From: Oscheius onirici
Taxonomy: Eukaryota > Nematoda > Chromadorea > Rhabditida > Rhabditidae
DNA: 64,000 bases
Reading direction: 5' to 3'
Assembly (NCBI GenBank): GCA_932521025.1
Contig: OW051471.1
Coordinates: 13,082,001-13,146,000 of the forward strand
Part shown: positions 54,101 to 63,243 of the stretch, in pieces
How the letters are laid out: the number at the start of each line of letters is the position of its first letter
Position numbering within the stretch: position 1 is the first letter of the stretch
Notes under the pieces: generated by a model
The model's database searches: none
Told to the model about the DNA's origin: nothing
What the model saw: the letters and a program-made list of their open reading frames with translations, nothing else
Made by a program: the position numbers and the translations under genes

Positions 54101-54390
54101 TGTAGAACAGTTCAGAGTTCGTTAATGTTGTTATGCAGTGAAATAATTCTTTGCAGGCAAATCTTGCCGAACGCAGAAAAGGAACAAAAACAGCTGGAAC
54201 CAGTTCAAAAACTAACGACGATGCTCCAGGTATTTTAGATATTCTATCCAGAAAGAGTGGGTTTTCAGCGAGTTCGCGTCGAAGCAGAACACGATCAGAA
54301 ACCACCAGTGAGACTGCTCCTAAGGAGAAGCGCTCACCTGGTCGTCCCCGTAAACATCCTATTGATCAGGGAACTTCTTCCACTACCTAA
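45145..54390 (+). CDS. mel-28: MEL-28/ELYS nucleoporin
   Basis: ELYS/MEL-28 binds chromatin through AT-hooks and seeds nuclear pore and kinetochore assembly. About 25 exons on plus. The N-terminal beta-propeller: VVFCGNVLEIKRIHRQVTVY, LAVLYNDGDQAYLARL, GTLFGHAYVFYLPENPDW, SSPVCHLVPMLPHDDPNMNV. Central ELYS alpha-domain (48115-50110): ALLYGTTSYEMIMTAAILYG, LRSAKWIYRAIQEKYIQWEK, FIIYYAIDLVMAKKTLH, ALCNKIPYGQFRFQLYLIE. Then linker motifs GRLRWDPEFVEPS, acidic repeats, SPIRLVDYSI, and Ser/Arg-rich mini-exons ending ..SRR. Two AT-hooks close the protein: KKRGRPAKA (54060s) and SPGRPRKHP (54340s). Stop 54388-54390. The ATG follows ATTTCAG by three bases, suiting a spliced leader. Introns carry four foldback elements and a long repeat. 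Best-supported identity after GCAT. Confidence 0.9.
46151..46490. mobile_element. MITE with GCGGTCTTAA units, mel-28 intron
   Basis: CCGGTACTACCGCACAATAG (46151) pairs with CTGTCGTACAATGGG-type inverted end (to ACAGTACCGG 46490). GCGGTCTTAA appears repeatedly at the left and its reverse TTAAGACCGC at the right. Confidence 0.65.
47641..48021. mobile_element. Long foldback MITE, mel-28 intron
   Basis: TAGACATGTGTGCTTGGACT (47641) pairs with AGTCGGTCCAAGCGCACATG (to 48021). Further inside, GCCTTCAGTGCGGCGGGC/GCCGCACTGAAGGC and CCAGACATTGTGAACAAATACC/GGTATTTGTTTCACAATG also pair, so most of the element folds back. Confidence 0.75.
48765..49045. mobile_element. Foldback MITE, mel-28 intron
   Basis: CCAAAATGGCACGACCGTTGCGGGACCAATTG at 48765 pairs with CAATTGGTCCCGCTGCGGTCGTGACACTTTGG at 49045, and the inner TAAACCATGTTTAATCGATTC with GAATCGATTAAACATGGTTT. 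About 120-bp arms. Confidence 0.78.
49788..49973. mobile_element. MITE family M2, copy 2, mel-28 intron
   Basis: AAGCACCCCTGTACGCAATTAC and GTAATTGCGTACAGGGGTGCTT are perfect inverted ends. Interior matches copy 1 (37031-37197) in reverse orientation. This copy is 19 bp longer, with an ATTACGTAC addition inside each end. Confidence 0.82.
51490..52160 (+). repeat. Dispersed repeat R1, longest copy, mel-28 intron
   Basis: From GTCACGACGAATCTCGTGGCC through ACACAGAGTCAGCCACAGACACC, TAGGCTACGCCCCTCCAGGG, a unique 170-bp part, then the CCTTCTGTCCCTCTGT minisatellite (51735-52010) and a tail ending AGCAATTTAAAATAGATTAAG. It shares near-identity with 12718-13050 (inverted) and its ends recur at 11545, 20690, 27965 and 28500. 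No coding sequence or transposase seen; class unknown. Confidence 0.7.
53156..54010 (+). repeat. mel-28: Repeated Ser/Arg mini-exons in mel-28
   Basis: Successive short exons each begin (A/S)R(T/S)VSK or similar and end with (S/P)(S/T/A)RR just before a GTAAGC/GTAACT donor: KSPSRR, KSPSRR, KTPTRR, TPTRR, KSPARR. They share phase and look like internal tandem exon amplification, extending a basic, phosphorylatable (SPxR/TPxR) linker before the AT-hooks. Confidence 0.6.
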
Positions 54391-54913
54391 AAGTAAACCA
54401 CCTGATCTCCGTGTACCATCCTATTTACCATTTACCAGCCAAGCTCCAAACATTTGCTCCATAATCTTTTTTTCTACTGATTTCAATTATTTAAATAATG
54501 ATTTCCAATTCTGCTGTCTACATTTGCATCTATCCAAAAGGGGTCTGTTTGCGTCGAACGTTTCTTATGAAACAGGCTAACATCGGCATATCCAGAATGG
54601 CATAGTAAGGCGTAGTCATCCGGGAGAGAGAGAGACATCAAATATTTTCTGGTGGTCAACGATGCAGATGGCTCGATGAGATCAGGGAGCATGCCGGTAA
54701 CACTTGGTGGAGACACACGGAGAATGAATGGTCTAACCTACGAGACGCTCTAGTCGACAATTAGACTTGATTTAAGCGAATAAATATAAAGATATGAAAC
54801 AGGGTTTTGGGAAATGTCCTCTGCTCGTCTTGAAGAACTGAGTGAGTCTCTCTATCTTTATACCGGTCTTTATTAATAGTAAACTTTCTTTGTCTCTTTG
54901 AAGTCAGCGTCCT
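54391..54913. other. 3' spacer between convergent mel-28 and GT92-2
   Basis: mel-28 3' UTR, then a retrotransposon scrap (54590-54764) and AATAAATATAAAG. No gene. Confidence 0.5.
54590..54764 (+). mobile_element. Retrotransposon 3' scrap related to 25810-26500
   Basis: Plus frame ending at TAG 54762-54764 reads GGQRCRWLDEIREHAGNTWW then ENEWSNLRDALVDN, clearly homologous to GRQRYRWMDDVREQAGHMWW...EEWKNLRDALVVH in the copy at 25813. Only the last 50 codons remain. Confidence 0.75.
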
Positions 54914-57900
54914 TTATGGAATACAACCGTCTTCTATCACAAAATGCGGATTCTTCGAATAATGAATGTTGATTATCGTTCCGCCTCTGGAGGATGAAAA
55001 GTCGGCTCTGGCGTTTGCGCACGGAATCCCAGGATTTTTTGGGAGCTGAAAACAAATTCAATAAACCTTTGCGTAATGATTTAATAATGTTCAATGTTTA
55101 AAAGTGTAATATTCAAAAGACAGCTTACCCTGCAACGATCAGGTCCTGGACACTTCATCAAATCGTGTCTTCCTCCATAATGATATCTGTAGAAAGTGTG
55201 GTTGAAGCAAGCAGTTATCAGATCCAAATAAAAGAAGGTTTGTGGCAATTTATGCCAAATTTCTTGAATCGGCGCTTTTTGTTTCATCCTGAAACTTCTG
55301 CTTAAAAAATGGCTCTCAAACCTTTCAAAGTCAGTCTGCAGTTCTTTGACGACTTCTTTGCTAATCAACGGCTTTGTACTTCCATCTTCCAAATAAGCCG
55401 GAACTTTGAGAATCGTTTCCTGGTCTCCCAAATCCTGGATTCTCATTTAGTGGAAAAGGATTAAGTCTCACCTGATCCAGCACTTTCAGATGAGTTATGG
55501 CATTTCGAGTCTTTGGCACGTCATACCTGTAAAAATTTTGTTTTGATAAAAACCCGAAAAAAAAATACCGTATCAATCCTTCTGGCAGTACACTGGGCCA
55601 ATGAATCCAAGTGTGATTGAAAAACTTGGGTTTGGTTACCATTTTCCCCGTCTCGTTCTGAAAAGAATCGGTTTTCATTAAAATGTTAGTAACTGACAAC
55701 ATTTTTGAAGTACATTGTGGAGAACATTTTTGGAATGGAGAACTTTTCAGGATCGAAAGCTGAAGAAATTTCTAGGGAGTGAAAAACATCGACATACTGG
55801 ACTCAACGTGAACGTTCTCCTTGCTGAAGTGAAGAAAAGCCACAGTCTTCTTCGGTTTCTCAGTTTTAACAGTAGAAAATTCTGAAAACACTAGTTCCAT
55901 CGAAAGGCTAGAGATACACGTTAGAAAACGTTTTCTTATAGTGCAAAAAAATAAAACAAAAAGTTCTCCCCGGCCGGGAATTGAACCCGGGTCTCGCATG
56001 TGACAGACGCGGATACTCACCACTATACTACCGAGGACACGACGGGGGCTCATTCCAGTGTCTGACTGGAACTCATTGAAGAGCCTAGTGGAAAATTATG
56101 CCAAACGGATGGCTATTCTTTTGGAAACTTTCTCTCTTTTTGATAATTACTGGTAAGACGTAGCAGTTCACAAAGTTTCAACTCACTCGATTTGGTTGTC
56201 TTGCCCTTTATCATTTTTCTTTCATCCGTCGTCTTCCTCTTTCTGTTCACTCGCAACTGCTCAATGTTGAACAGCATCTCAAATTCTGCCGCATAACTGT
56301 CTGCTATCCGAGGAATCAACAAGTCGTCCAGGTCCATGAAACTGATAAATTTAGCCGATTCCTTGTACTGGAGAAGACAGTCCGTCTGGGCTGATGCTTG
56401 TCCACGAAACTCGATGTTAATATTCGGATTGTACTCGTAGATGGGGATTGTGGTGAGATTCAGACGAAGCCACGGCTCTAATTTTAGATAATCCTGAATA
56501 GAATCTAGTTCATAAACACTAGGAATGTTAAACCTCTTTTTCGTACTCCTGGAGGAGTTTGTAGACAGGATCCACCATACTTCTTACGTAGACGTGCATA
56601 AAACTACCGTACCGGAACAATTTTGGTCAAAATTGCTCTGAACACAAACCTTTTGTAGATGTGAGCACCTAGAAGAAGATATTGCCATTGTTCATTGCCA
56701 AATAGGGGAGAGATACAAGTGACTACTTCTCGCTTCTGGTAGGAAACTGTTTTGAAGGGAATCTGAAAAAATGGAAAAATTGGGAAAAAACTTTCTTAGT
56801 AATACTTCTGCTGGCACCCATATTTGTTTTTTTTGGCGGGAACTCGCGCCAAACGTCCAAATGTTCCGGTTTTTATCTTTTCCAAACGTTTTTGCGCTTT
56901 CTAAGTGCGTTCATTGCATTCTACGTGAAAAATATCCCCCACAGTGTCCAAACTGCTCGCAAATTTGGATGGAATACGCATTTTGAGCATTTCTTCTCGA
57001 TCCGAGACGATTTTCCAAAATCTAAGCTTTTCGGCGCAACTTACATTTTCTAAAGGTAATTTTTCACGTAGAATTCAATGAACGCACTTAGAAAGCGCAA
57101 AAATGCTTGGAAAAGATCAAACAACGGAACATTTGGACGTTTGACGCGAGTTCCCGCCAAAAATATTCAAATAGGGGGTGCCAGCCGAAGTATTACCACT
57201 TTCATTCAGTAATCTCAACCCTATATTTCTACAGCCCTTCTTCTTAAGTATTCTGCCTCTTTTTTCATTGACCTTTCAAAAAGAAAACTTGAGTCACAAT
57301 GTGAACAAAGCGTTTTGTCTCCTCTTCCCCTGCACTTGACACCTTAGTGTAAACGTTGCCCTCGGCTTCTCCAAGGACGAAAATCACACAGCGACACGCG
57401 CGCTAAACAAGCTGTCCGTAAAGAGTTTTCGGGTACATCAAGAACAGGTGATCATCGAAGCCTACCTGATAGTATTTTTCTCCCAAAATGATGCTCAAAG
57501 ACTTCAAATTGGGAAGCATTTGGACTGTGAGAAACATTGAAATCCAAGGGCAAATGTTGTGTGGAGTAATTCTTAAATTTTTTACTTTAACTGTATGAAA
57601 ATTTACCTTTCAAGAGGAGCATGTTTGACAACATTGTCCTTGGAACTGATGCCAAGAAGTTGAAGGCCTCCGATCCGGTAAAGGACTTCATAGTGTGCCG
57701 TTAGAACCATAGCTATCGAATTGTTGCCCAGACTGCAAAAGTATTGCCTTCTTTTTGGCTTTTTTTACCTTCCCGAAGTTGGGTAAAAGTACGTCGAAAC
57801 TATGGCTATATCATCGGGATCAGGCGGAAACTCAGTTACAGAGCTATTCTTCTCCAGCGGTAACTTGTCCGGGGCTTTTGGACTTGAAAACGAAAATCAG

Positions 57901-58275
57901 GAACGCTAATTTTTGTGCTATTGTATGCTCCGCGATGTTCTGATAAAACTACGCAAAATTTGGCCTCTGACCGGAGAATTCGGTAGAATTTTATTGGAGA
58001 AAAATTGCATGTCAAACTCTCTCGTCGGTTGTGTTAGGAAAGAGCCTTACCTCTCCGAAGTAGGATAGTAGTATGTTGAAACAATGGAGACGTCATCGGG
58101 TTCCGGAGTAAATACTGTAGCTTGATTGATAGCTGCTAATGTGACTTCAAAAGTTCGTCTGAACGGCAATACTTCGGCCCTTTTTTGAACACTATTACCC
58201 AAAGAGAAGGCTCAATAGACCTAAACTCAAGCCTAGTAGTATTGGAGGAATAAACTTAAGGATCGTCTTTGACAT
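54914..58275 (-). CDS. GT92 (DUF23) family glycosyltransferase, copy 2
   Basis: Paralogue of 40848-43722. ATG 58273-58275 opens a signal anchor (LKFIPPILLGLSLGLLSLLF). Two alternative N-terminal catalytic exons follow (57769-57882 and 58051-58158, see separate entries). Then [125 protein letters not shown] (acidic motif), a Lys-rich insertion (RKRKTTDERKMIKGKTTK) absent from copy 1, FFNHTWIHWP, FRMKQKAPIQEIWHKLPQTF, CPGPDRC, and HYSKNPHFVIEDGCIP to stop 54914-54916. It is intact throughout. A tRNA-Asp lies in one intron, a MITE in another. Likely a Golgi sugar transferase; acceptor unknown. Confidence 0.86.
55967..56037 (-). tRNA. tRNA-Asp (anticodon GTC)
   Basis: 71 bp on minus: acceptor TCCTCGG/CCGGGGA, D arm TAGTATAGTGGTGAGTA, anticodon stem CGCGT/ATGCG around CTGTCAC (GTC), T arm CCGGG-TTCAATT-CCCGG. 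Box B GGTTCAATTCC. It lies in an intron of GT92-2, same strand. Confidence 0.93.
56799..57196. mobile_element. Long-arm foldback element, GT92-2 intron
   Basis: GTAATACTTCTGCTGGCACCC (56799) pairs with GGGTGCCAGCCGAAGTATTAC (to 57196). Arms continue about 160 bp each (TGGCGGGAACTCGCG/CGCGAGTTCCCGCC; TTTTTGCGCTTTCTAAGTGCG/CGCACTTAGAAAGCGCAAAAA). Confidence 0.85.
57769..57882 (-). other. Duplicated GT92-2 exon, version B (114 bp)
   Basis: Phase 2 in and phase 2 out. Encodes GPKAPDKLPLEKN... then DPDDIAIVSTYFYPTSG. It can replace, or follow, exon A in frame. Flanked by acceptor TTTTCAAG and donor AAG-GTAAAA. Confidence 0.7.
58051..58158 (-). other. Duplicated GT92-2 exon, version A (108 bp)
   Basis: Same phases as exon B. 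Encodes RTFEVTLAAINQATVFTP then EPDDVSIVSTYYYPTSE. It is reached from the anchor exon by a 43-bp intron. The conserved DD(I/V)xIVSTY(F/Y)YPTS core shows duplication. Confidence 0.7.
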
Positions 58276-58604
58276 ATATGCAGACTACAAGAATATGCGA
58301 TTACTAATAAGATGCTGAGCGGAGATATGTTCATTGTTTCCGGCTTCATTATAATTACTACATTGTTCGTGTTTATGTTCCTTGTTTCATTCCGGGAGGT
58401 TCAATAATCTAATGTGGGATCTTGCCATTCGCTTCTCTGCTGCCAAAAGTTCGCTAGAAAGAGGGCAGCCTTACACTGACGTATTTCCTGTTCGGCGCCT
58501 TTTTCGGACCCAGCTGATTGCACCCTTGCGACGTGCGTTTAAGCTTACAATAAACTGCTTGGGGGCAGGTATCGAAAACAAGAAAAACGCTGCCACCGAC
58601 TGGC

Positions 58605-58610
58605 TATAAA
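58605..58610 (+). promoter_or_regulatory. TATA box of collagen gene
   Basis: TATAAA (in GGCTATAAAAGAGCG) 37 bp before the collagen ATG, giving a very short leader. Confidence 0.7.
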
Positions 58611-58646
58611 AGAGCGAAAGGTTGCGGAGATAGTCAGCATTCAGCA

Positions 58647-59634
58647 ATGGATCTCGAGCAACGTATTAAGGTACTTTCCTCTCCTCTTTCCTTCTAATTT
58701 CCTCCTTTTCTCAGGCTTACCGCTTTGTGGCCTACTCGGCCGTCACTTTCTCGGTCGTGGCCGTCCTCTCGGTCTGCGTCACCTTGCCCATGGTGTACAA
58801 CTACGTCCACCAGGTCAAGAGGACCATGCACAACGAGATCAACTACTGCCGTGGATCCGCCAAGGACATCTGGACCGAAGTCAACACCCTGAAGAACATC
58901 CCCGCCGGAAACAGAACTGCTCGTCAGGCTGGATACGGAGACAGCGGAGTCTCTGGAGGACAAGCCGCTGCTGGAGGTTGCGACGCTTGCTGTCTGCCCG
59001 GAGCTGCTGGTCCCGCCGGAACTCCCGGAAAGCCTGGACGCCCCGGAAAGCCCGGAGCTCCTGGACTCCCCGGAAACCCAGGAAAGCCGCCTCAGCAGCC
59101 TTGTGAGCCCGTTACTCCTCCTCCATGCAAGCCTTGCCCCGCTGGACCTGCCGGACCTCCTGGACCTCCTGGACCCGCTGGAGACGCTGGAACTGATGGA
59201 CAGCCCGGAGGACCCGGAAACGATGGAGCCCCTGGACAGCCCGGACCCAAGGGACCTCCTGGACCCGCTGGAAACCCTGGAGCTCCCGGAACCCCCGGAA
59301 ACCCTGGACAGGACGCTCCTTCCGAGCCCATCCTCCCCGGAGAGCCTGGACCCGCTGGACCTGCTGGACCTCAGGGTCCTCCCGGACAGCCCGGACAGCC
59401 TGGATCCGATGGACAGCCCGGTATGATTCAACTTTCAGAAAGAACTAATCAAAATATTTAGGAGCCCCTGGACCCAAGGGACCAAACGGACCCGACGGAC
59501 AGCCCGGACAGGACGGAAACCCCGGAGCTCCCGGACAGGCCGGAGAGGCTGGAGGAGCCGGAGAGAAGGGTATCTGCCCCAAGTACTGCGCCATCGACGG
59601 AGGAGTCTTCTTCGAGGACGGAACTCGCCGTTAA
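58647..59634 (+). CDS. Cuticle collagen
   Basis: Nematode cuticle collagen, secreted by hypodermis and cross-linked into the exoskeleton. First exon 58647-58670 (MDLEQRIK), then the main exon from about 58714, and a last exon from 59461. Membrane/signal anchor and N-terminal domain: [20 protein letters not shown] ... [20 protein letters not shown] (Col_cuticle_N). A Cys cluster CDACCLPG precedes Gly-X-Y block 1; CKPCPAG separates the long block 2 with [28 protein letters not shown] interrupts; the C terminus is [20 protein letters not shown]. Cys spacing and three Gly-X-Y blocks are typical. Codon use is strongly biased to C-ending and GGA (Gly) codons, unlike neighbours, indicating high expression. 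AATAAA at about 59667. The last 98 bp recur at 59951-60048. Confidence 0.95.
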
Positions 59635-59761
59635 ACTCATCCTGCTTTTCGGAATTCTCTCTAGCAAATAAACATTTGCTGTCAACTTGTTTCCAATGTT
59701 TATTGGTCTACAATCCCTCGTAGCAGCATTGAAAAAGTTGGCTGATTAGAATTCTCTATAT

Positions 59762-60053
59762 TTAAAGCCTGAAAAGATATCCAGAAGACAATTTCACACT
59801 GCAAGTTCCAGTAGCCTCGTTTTCCATCTGTCTACACCATCCGCTCTAAAAATCACCGTGAACTTTTCGTCGCGACTCGTTTACTCACACAACAGTTGCC
59901 CATGCTGCCACTCCAAGTGCACTGCTGTCCATTGCTCAAGCAGCCCGCTTGTACTGCGCCATCGACGGAGGAGTCTTCTTCGAGGACGGAACTCGCCGTT
60001 AAACTCATCCTGCTTTTCGGAATTCTCTCTAGCAAATAAACATTTGCTTTCAA
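59762..60053 (-). CDS. Knottin-like (inhibitor cystine knot) peptide, 5' part replaced by duplicated collagen tail
   Basis: Two minus exons, 59889-60053 and 59762-59845, joined by a 43-bp intron with good GTGAGT/TTTTTAG ends. The C-terminal half shows six cysteines spaced C-x6-C-x8-CC-x3-C-x10-C, the inhibitor-cystine-knot pattern found in many small secreted peptides, including toxins and agouti-like ligands. Role here unknown. The frame upstream of the first Cys (59951-60048) is the antisense of an exact 98-bp copy of the collagen 3' end, so the predicted N terminus is not a signal peptide and is almost certainly not original. The natural signal-peptide exon is not seen; the isochorismatase-like gene ends directly upstream (60059). 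I regard this as a real ICK exon pair that has lost its start, or uses a distant first exon through the GCGCAG acceptor at about 59954. Confidence 0.55.
59951..60048 (+). repeat. 98-bp exact duplicate of collagen 3' end
   Basis: Identical to 59583-59680: last 16 codons, stop, 3' UTR and AATAAA of the collagen, displaced by 368 bp. Absence of any mismatch means recent copying or gene conversion. Confidence 0.95.
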
Positions 60054-60058
60054 TGCCT

Positions 60059-60735
60059 TTATTTCACCAATCCGAGATCTGGTATCGAGTTCGATGTCAA
60101 CTTTAGAATGTCTTCAAACTGTGGATGGTCGCTAAACAGGTTGAGAATCAAAGCAATATGCACACCTTCCGCCTAGCAGTCCAAGAAGTGCACTTTCCGA
60201 TGTTGTCAAAGTAGCGCCAGCTTGTTCCATCTGTTTAAAGCCAAACTTCCTGAAACATTTGAGTTTGCTCAATATTAGGAAACACTTACCTATCCAACAG
60301 AGATCGACTTGAGACCGCATCCACGACCACATAAACTTTCAAATCCTTTTCCAAAAGATCAAGAGCTGTCAATAGCACACAGACGTGAGCTTCTACACCG
60401 ACAAGAAGAACATTTTTTACGTCTTTCAGTTCCTTTTCCAGTGAATGAATACACATCGAAAACTGAACTTTCGAATGAAGAAAAAATAAAATGAAAAAGA
60501 CCTTAGTCTTCTCGAAAACAGGGATGTCCGAGTCCATCTGTAGTTCTGGAACTGTATTTCCAGAGGCGTCTGGGAAGTGTTCAGTTCCGATTATCTTCAT
60601 GTTTAGAAGACGAGCAGCATCAATCATTCGCTTGCTTACAGCAACAATTTCAGGAAAGTATTGGATAGAAGATCGGTTCGATTCCTGTAAGTCACAGACC
60701 AGAAGGGCCGTGTCTGCAGGAGTTGGTCGGCTCAT
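60059..60735 (-). CDS. Isochorismatase-like hydrolase (ISOC family)
   Basis: Cysteine hydrolase of the isochorismatase-like fold (PF00857; animal ISOC1/2 group), cytosolic or mitochondrial, substrate uncertain. ATG 60733-60735. Motifs: ALLVCDLQE with the catalytic Asp; RLLNMKIIGTEHFPDASG; VFEKTK with the catalytic Lys, continuing FSMCIHSLEKELK after a 39-bp intron; VLLVGVEAHVCVL with the nucleophile Cys; ALDLLEKDLKVYVVVDAVSS; KQMEQAGATLTTSESALLGLL; and a last exon DHPQFEDILKLTSNSIPD to stop 60059-60061. Triad complete, length about 200 as usual. Acceptor TTTTTAG lies just before the ATG (spliced-leader candidate). Confidence 0.9.
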
Positions 60736-60749
60736 AGAAGGAAGCTAAA

Positions 60750-61125
60750 AAAGGAAATTTTTGCTTTCCTCTAAGCGCGGTGAGGGAACGCCTTGTGGCA
60801 AAGTTAACTGTTCAAAGAGAAGGGCACAGGAGATCCGATTAAACAAAAATATATAACCCGCTTCACAATAGAAAATCTGAATCTTACCTCAAAGTTACGT
60901 TTAATCAGGCGAAAAAGGCAGTTCGAATGAGAAAATCGGAGCTGCGGCCGCAGGATAAACATGTTTATCCCAAATGTTGTCGCGCTCTATGAGTGCATGT
61001 TGTCGCCCTCTCGAAGGTAGCCGCAACAGGACTAGTCAACTTCCAATGTACTTTTATTTTGCTCCCAAAAGACAATTGGATCGTACTCTAACCAAAAATA
61101 CTACAATGACCAGCTCATCTTTGCC
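60750..61125. other. Spacer between ISOC gene and astacin
   Basis: Contains a GC-rich ATAAACATGTTTATCC palindrome (60954-60969). No gene seen. Confidence 0.4.
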
Positions 61126-63204
61126 CTAGTTGGGATAAGCACAGAATCCACAAGTGTTGGCGCAATTGTACTCGGCCAACATCGGATCATCCTTTCCACA
61201 ATTTCCAGCTGCCTTGTAGGCGGCACAAGTGGTCAGACGATCAGTACAGGGATTCAGCTGGTAGCCGCACCAGCCACAAGTAACGGCACAATTGTACTTG
61301 ATCTCGACCCAGGGGCGGAGAGAGTAATTTGTACACCAACCGTTGGTTTTCCAGCTTGCGCAAGCCGAGCTAAACATATTGTTGTTTTATACTGTTAGAG
61401 GCCTACTTTGTGTCATGGCAGTCTCTGAAGACGGGAGGCAGAGTAGTTGGTGGGACTGTGATGGCGACCGGAACAGCTGGGGCACTGCTGGTTGGAACAG
61501 CAGTGTACTGAATGGTCCAGGTGTTCTTGAAGGCACGATTGTAGACGATGAACGGTGTCGGGTTCAGGTAACTGACAACAACGTCGTTGACATCAGCGGC
61601 ACAACAGAAACGAGGATGGGTCATTTTCTGATCCAGGCCCTGGTTTCCCTTGATCTCAATGCCGTTCCATCCACAACCGTACTGACACTGAGAGTTGACA
61701 GAAACTGAAACAATCTTGACGCTGACGTAGTATCCAGTCGGTGCCGTGATGTGATAGATGCAGTAGTCGAAAGTGTCGGTGATGATGGCGTTATCTCCCA
61801 TGGTAACAGTAAGAGATTGAGCTGTAGTTGTTGCTGATAGAGTAGATCCGCAGCCAGCGGGTCTCTGGTCACAGACAGTTCCTCCATATCCCTGGGGACA
61901 GACACATACGGCGCAGTTATTCGGATTGGGGTATCCGCCATTCTGACAGGTAGCACGGTTGCTGGCGGTATCGCACTGATTGCATCCATAGCGCGCATTG
62001 ATCATCATCATGTCGTAGTGAGAAATCTGACGGTTACCCATCGTGAACTCGAAATCCATGTCTGTAGGGACGAGGGAGAGCTTGTCCGATGGATTTGTCA
62101 TGCTAAAAAGACGTTGATTTTGAAGGATATTCACTTACAAGTTGGCTCCATACTCCATCATTGATCCGTACTCGAAGGGGGTGAAGCTAAATAGTGTTCA
62201 GACTCAGAAACCTACTGAAACCTACATAGCATTCTCTTGAGCAGAAACCTTCTGGAAATTGCCGACGCTGCTTGGATTCACGTAGGTCGTATCAACATTG
62301 ACATAGGTATCACGGTCAGACCTCGACTGCATGTGGAAGAAGCCCAAAGCGTGAGTGAATTCATGAGCCGGAGTTCCAATAACCTCACAGCCGTCTCCGA
62401 GGGAAAGGGTCTGCTCTCCGCCGATCATTCCAATAGAAGAGTAGCATCCGGCTCCGTTGATGACCTACAGATTTAATTGAATCTTTCCGGATAAAATCCA
62501 ACCTTGATTCTGTTGGTAGCAGTGGAGTTTTGAACAAAATTGACACAAGTGCGGCTTTTAATGTAAGCTAGAGCTTGCTCTGTCACATTGATTTTGCGGG
62601 CACCTAAATTCAAGTTATTTGGTTCTACTGATGAGCTCTACTGATGGAAGTGTCGTAGTAATAGTTGACAGTATTTGCAGCCCACTTTTTGTAATAAGTA
62701 GATGCTTGTCTCTTGCTTCTAGTCAAATCGGGATTCAGGGTCTTCTCCATGGCGGAGAGTTGTTCACTGAAAGGATATTCTTTGATCAAAAGTCATTTTA
62801 CTTTGTCAAGTTGATGTCAGACTCGTAGAAGAAGGGAGCAATTCCGCTTCTGGCGTTGACCTCGGCAGGATCCTGAGGAGCCGTTTCTTCCGTTTCTTCT
62901 ATCTCAATTTTCTTGTGCTTCTAAAAAATGTAGGTTGAGAAGTCTCCGATCTACTCACAGCAAGACGCTCCTTCAGCTTGGCCTTCTGCTCATCAGTCAA
63001 TTTTGGTGCACGGTTGAACTTTTCGAGACGAGCACGGCGTTCCTCCATGTTCAGACCGAGATTTCTGCCCATCTTCGCCTTTGTCTCATCGGTAATGGTC
63101 TTTCCACGACGATGACCGCGTCCTCTGGGACGGGGAGAAGAAGCATCCTGGGCCAGGACGGCAAGGACGAGGAGGGCTGGTAGAAGCAACGGGAGCAGTT
63201 GCAT
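61126..63204 (-). CDS. Astacin metalloprotease with EGF, CUB and two ShK modules (NAS family)
   Basis: Secreted zinc endopeptidase. Start MQLLPLLLPALLVLAVLAQD (63204) lies about 32 bp after a TATAAAAG, so longer upstream Met codons are probably untranscribed. Prodomain is Arg/Lys rich (ERRARLEKFNRAPKLTDEQK). Astacin domain: SRTCVNFVQNSTATNRIKV, ..GCEVIGTPAHEFTHALGFFH, zinc motif HEFTHALGFFH complete but followed by MQSRSDRD where Glu is usual; Met-turn EYGSMMEYG (usual SIMHY) keeps Met and the Tyr ligand. EGF: CQNGGYPNPNNCAVCVCPQGYGG region; CUB from CGSTLSATTTAQSL; Pro/Thr linker; ShKT 1 CASWKTNGWC...CAVTCGWC and ShKT 2 CTDRLTTC...CANTCGFC to stop 61126-61128. Likely moulting, cuticle or gut function. 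Residue swaps may tune, not abolish, activity. Confidence 0.9.
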
Positions 63205-63235
63205 CGTTTGATACTTTCTCATGCTCAGCCCCATT

Positions 63236-63243
63236 CTTTTATA
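63236..63243 (-). promoter_or_regulatory. TATA box of astacin gene
   Basis: TATAAAAG on minus, about 32 bp upstream of the chosen ATG (63204); decides the start choice. Confidence 0.6.

Noticed and set aside
58694-59431. 245-codon minus frame over the collagen
   Set aside because: Antisense shadow of Gly-X-Y repeats; Ser/Arg/Gly composition mirrors the collagen codons.
60660-60690. GGTTCGATTCC box B of a tRNA
   Set aside because: Inside isochorismatase-like coding sequence, with no tRNA fold around it.
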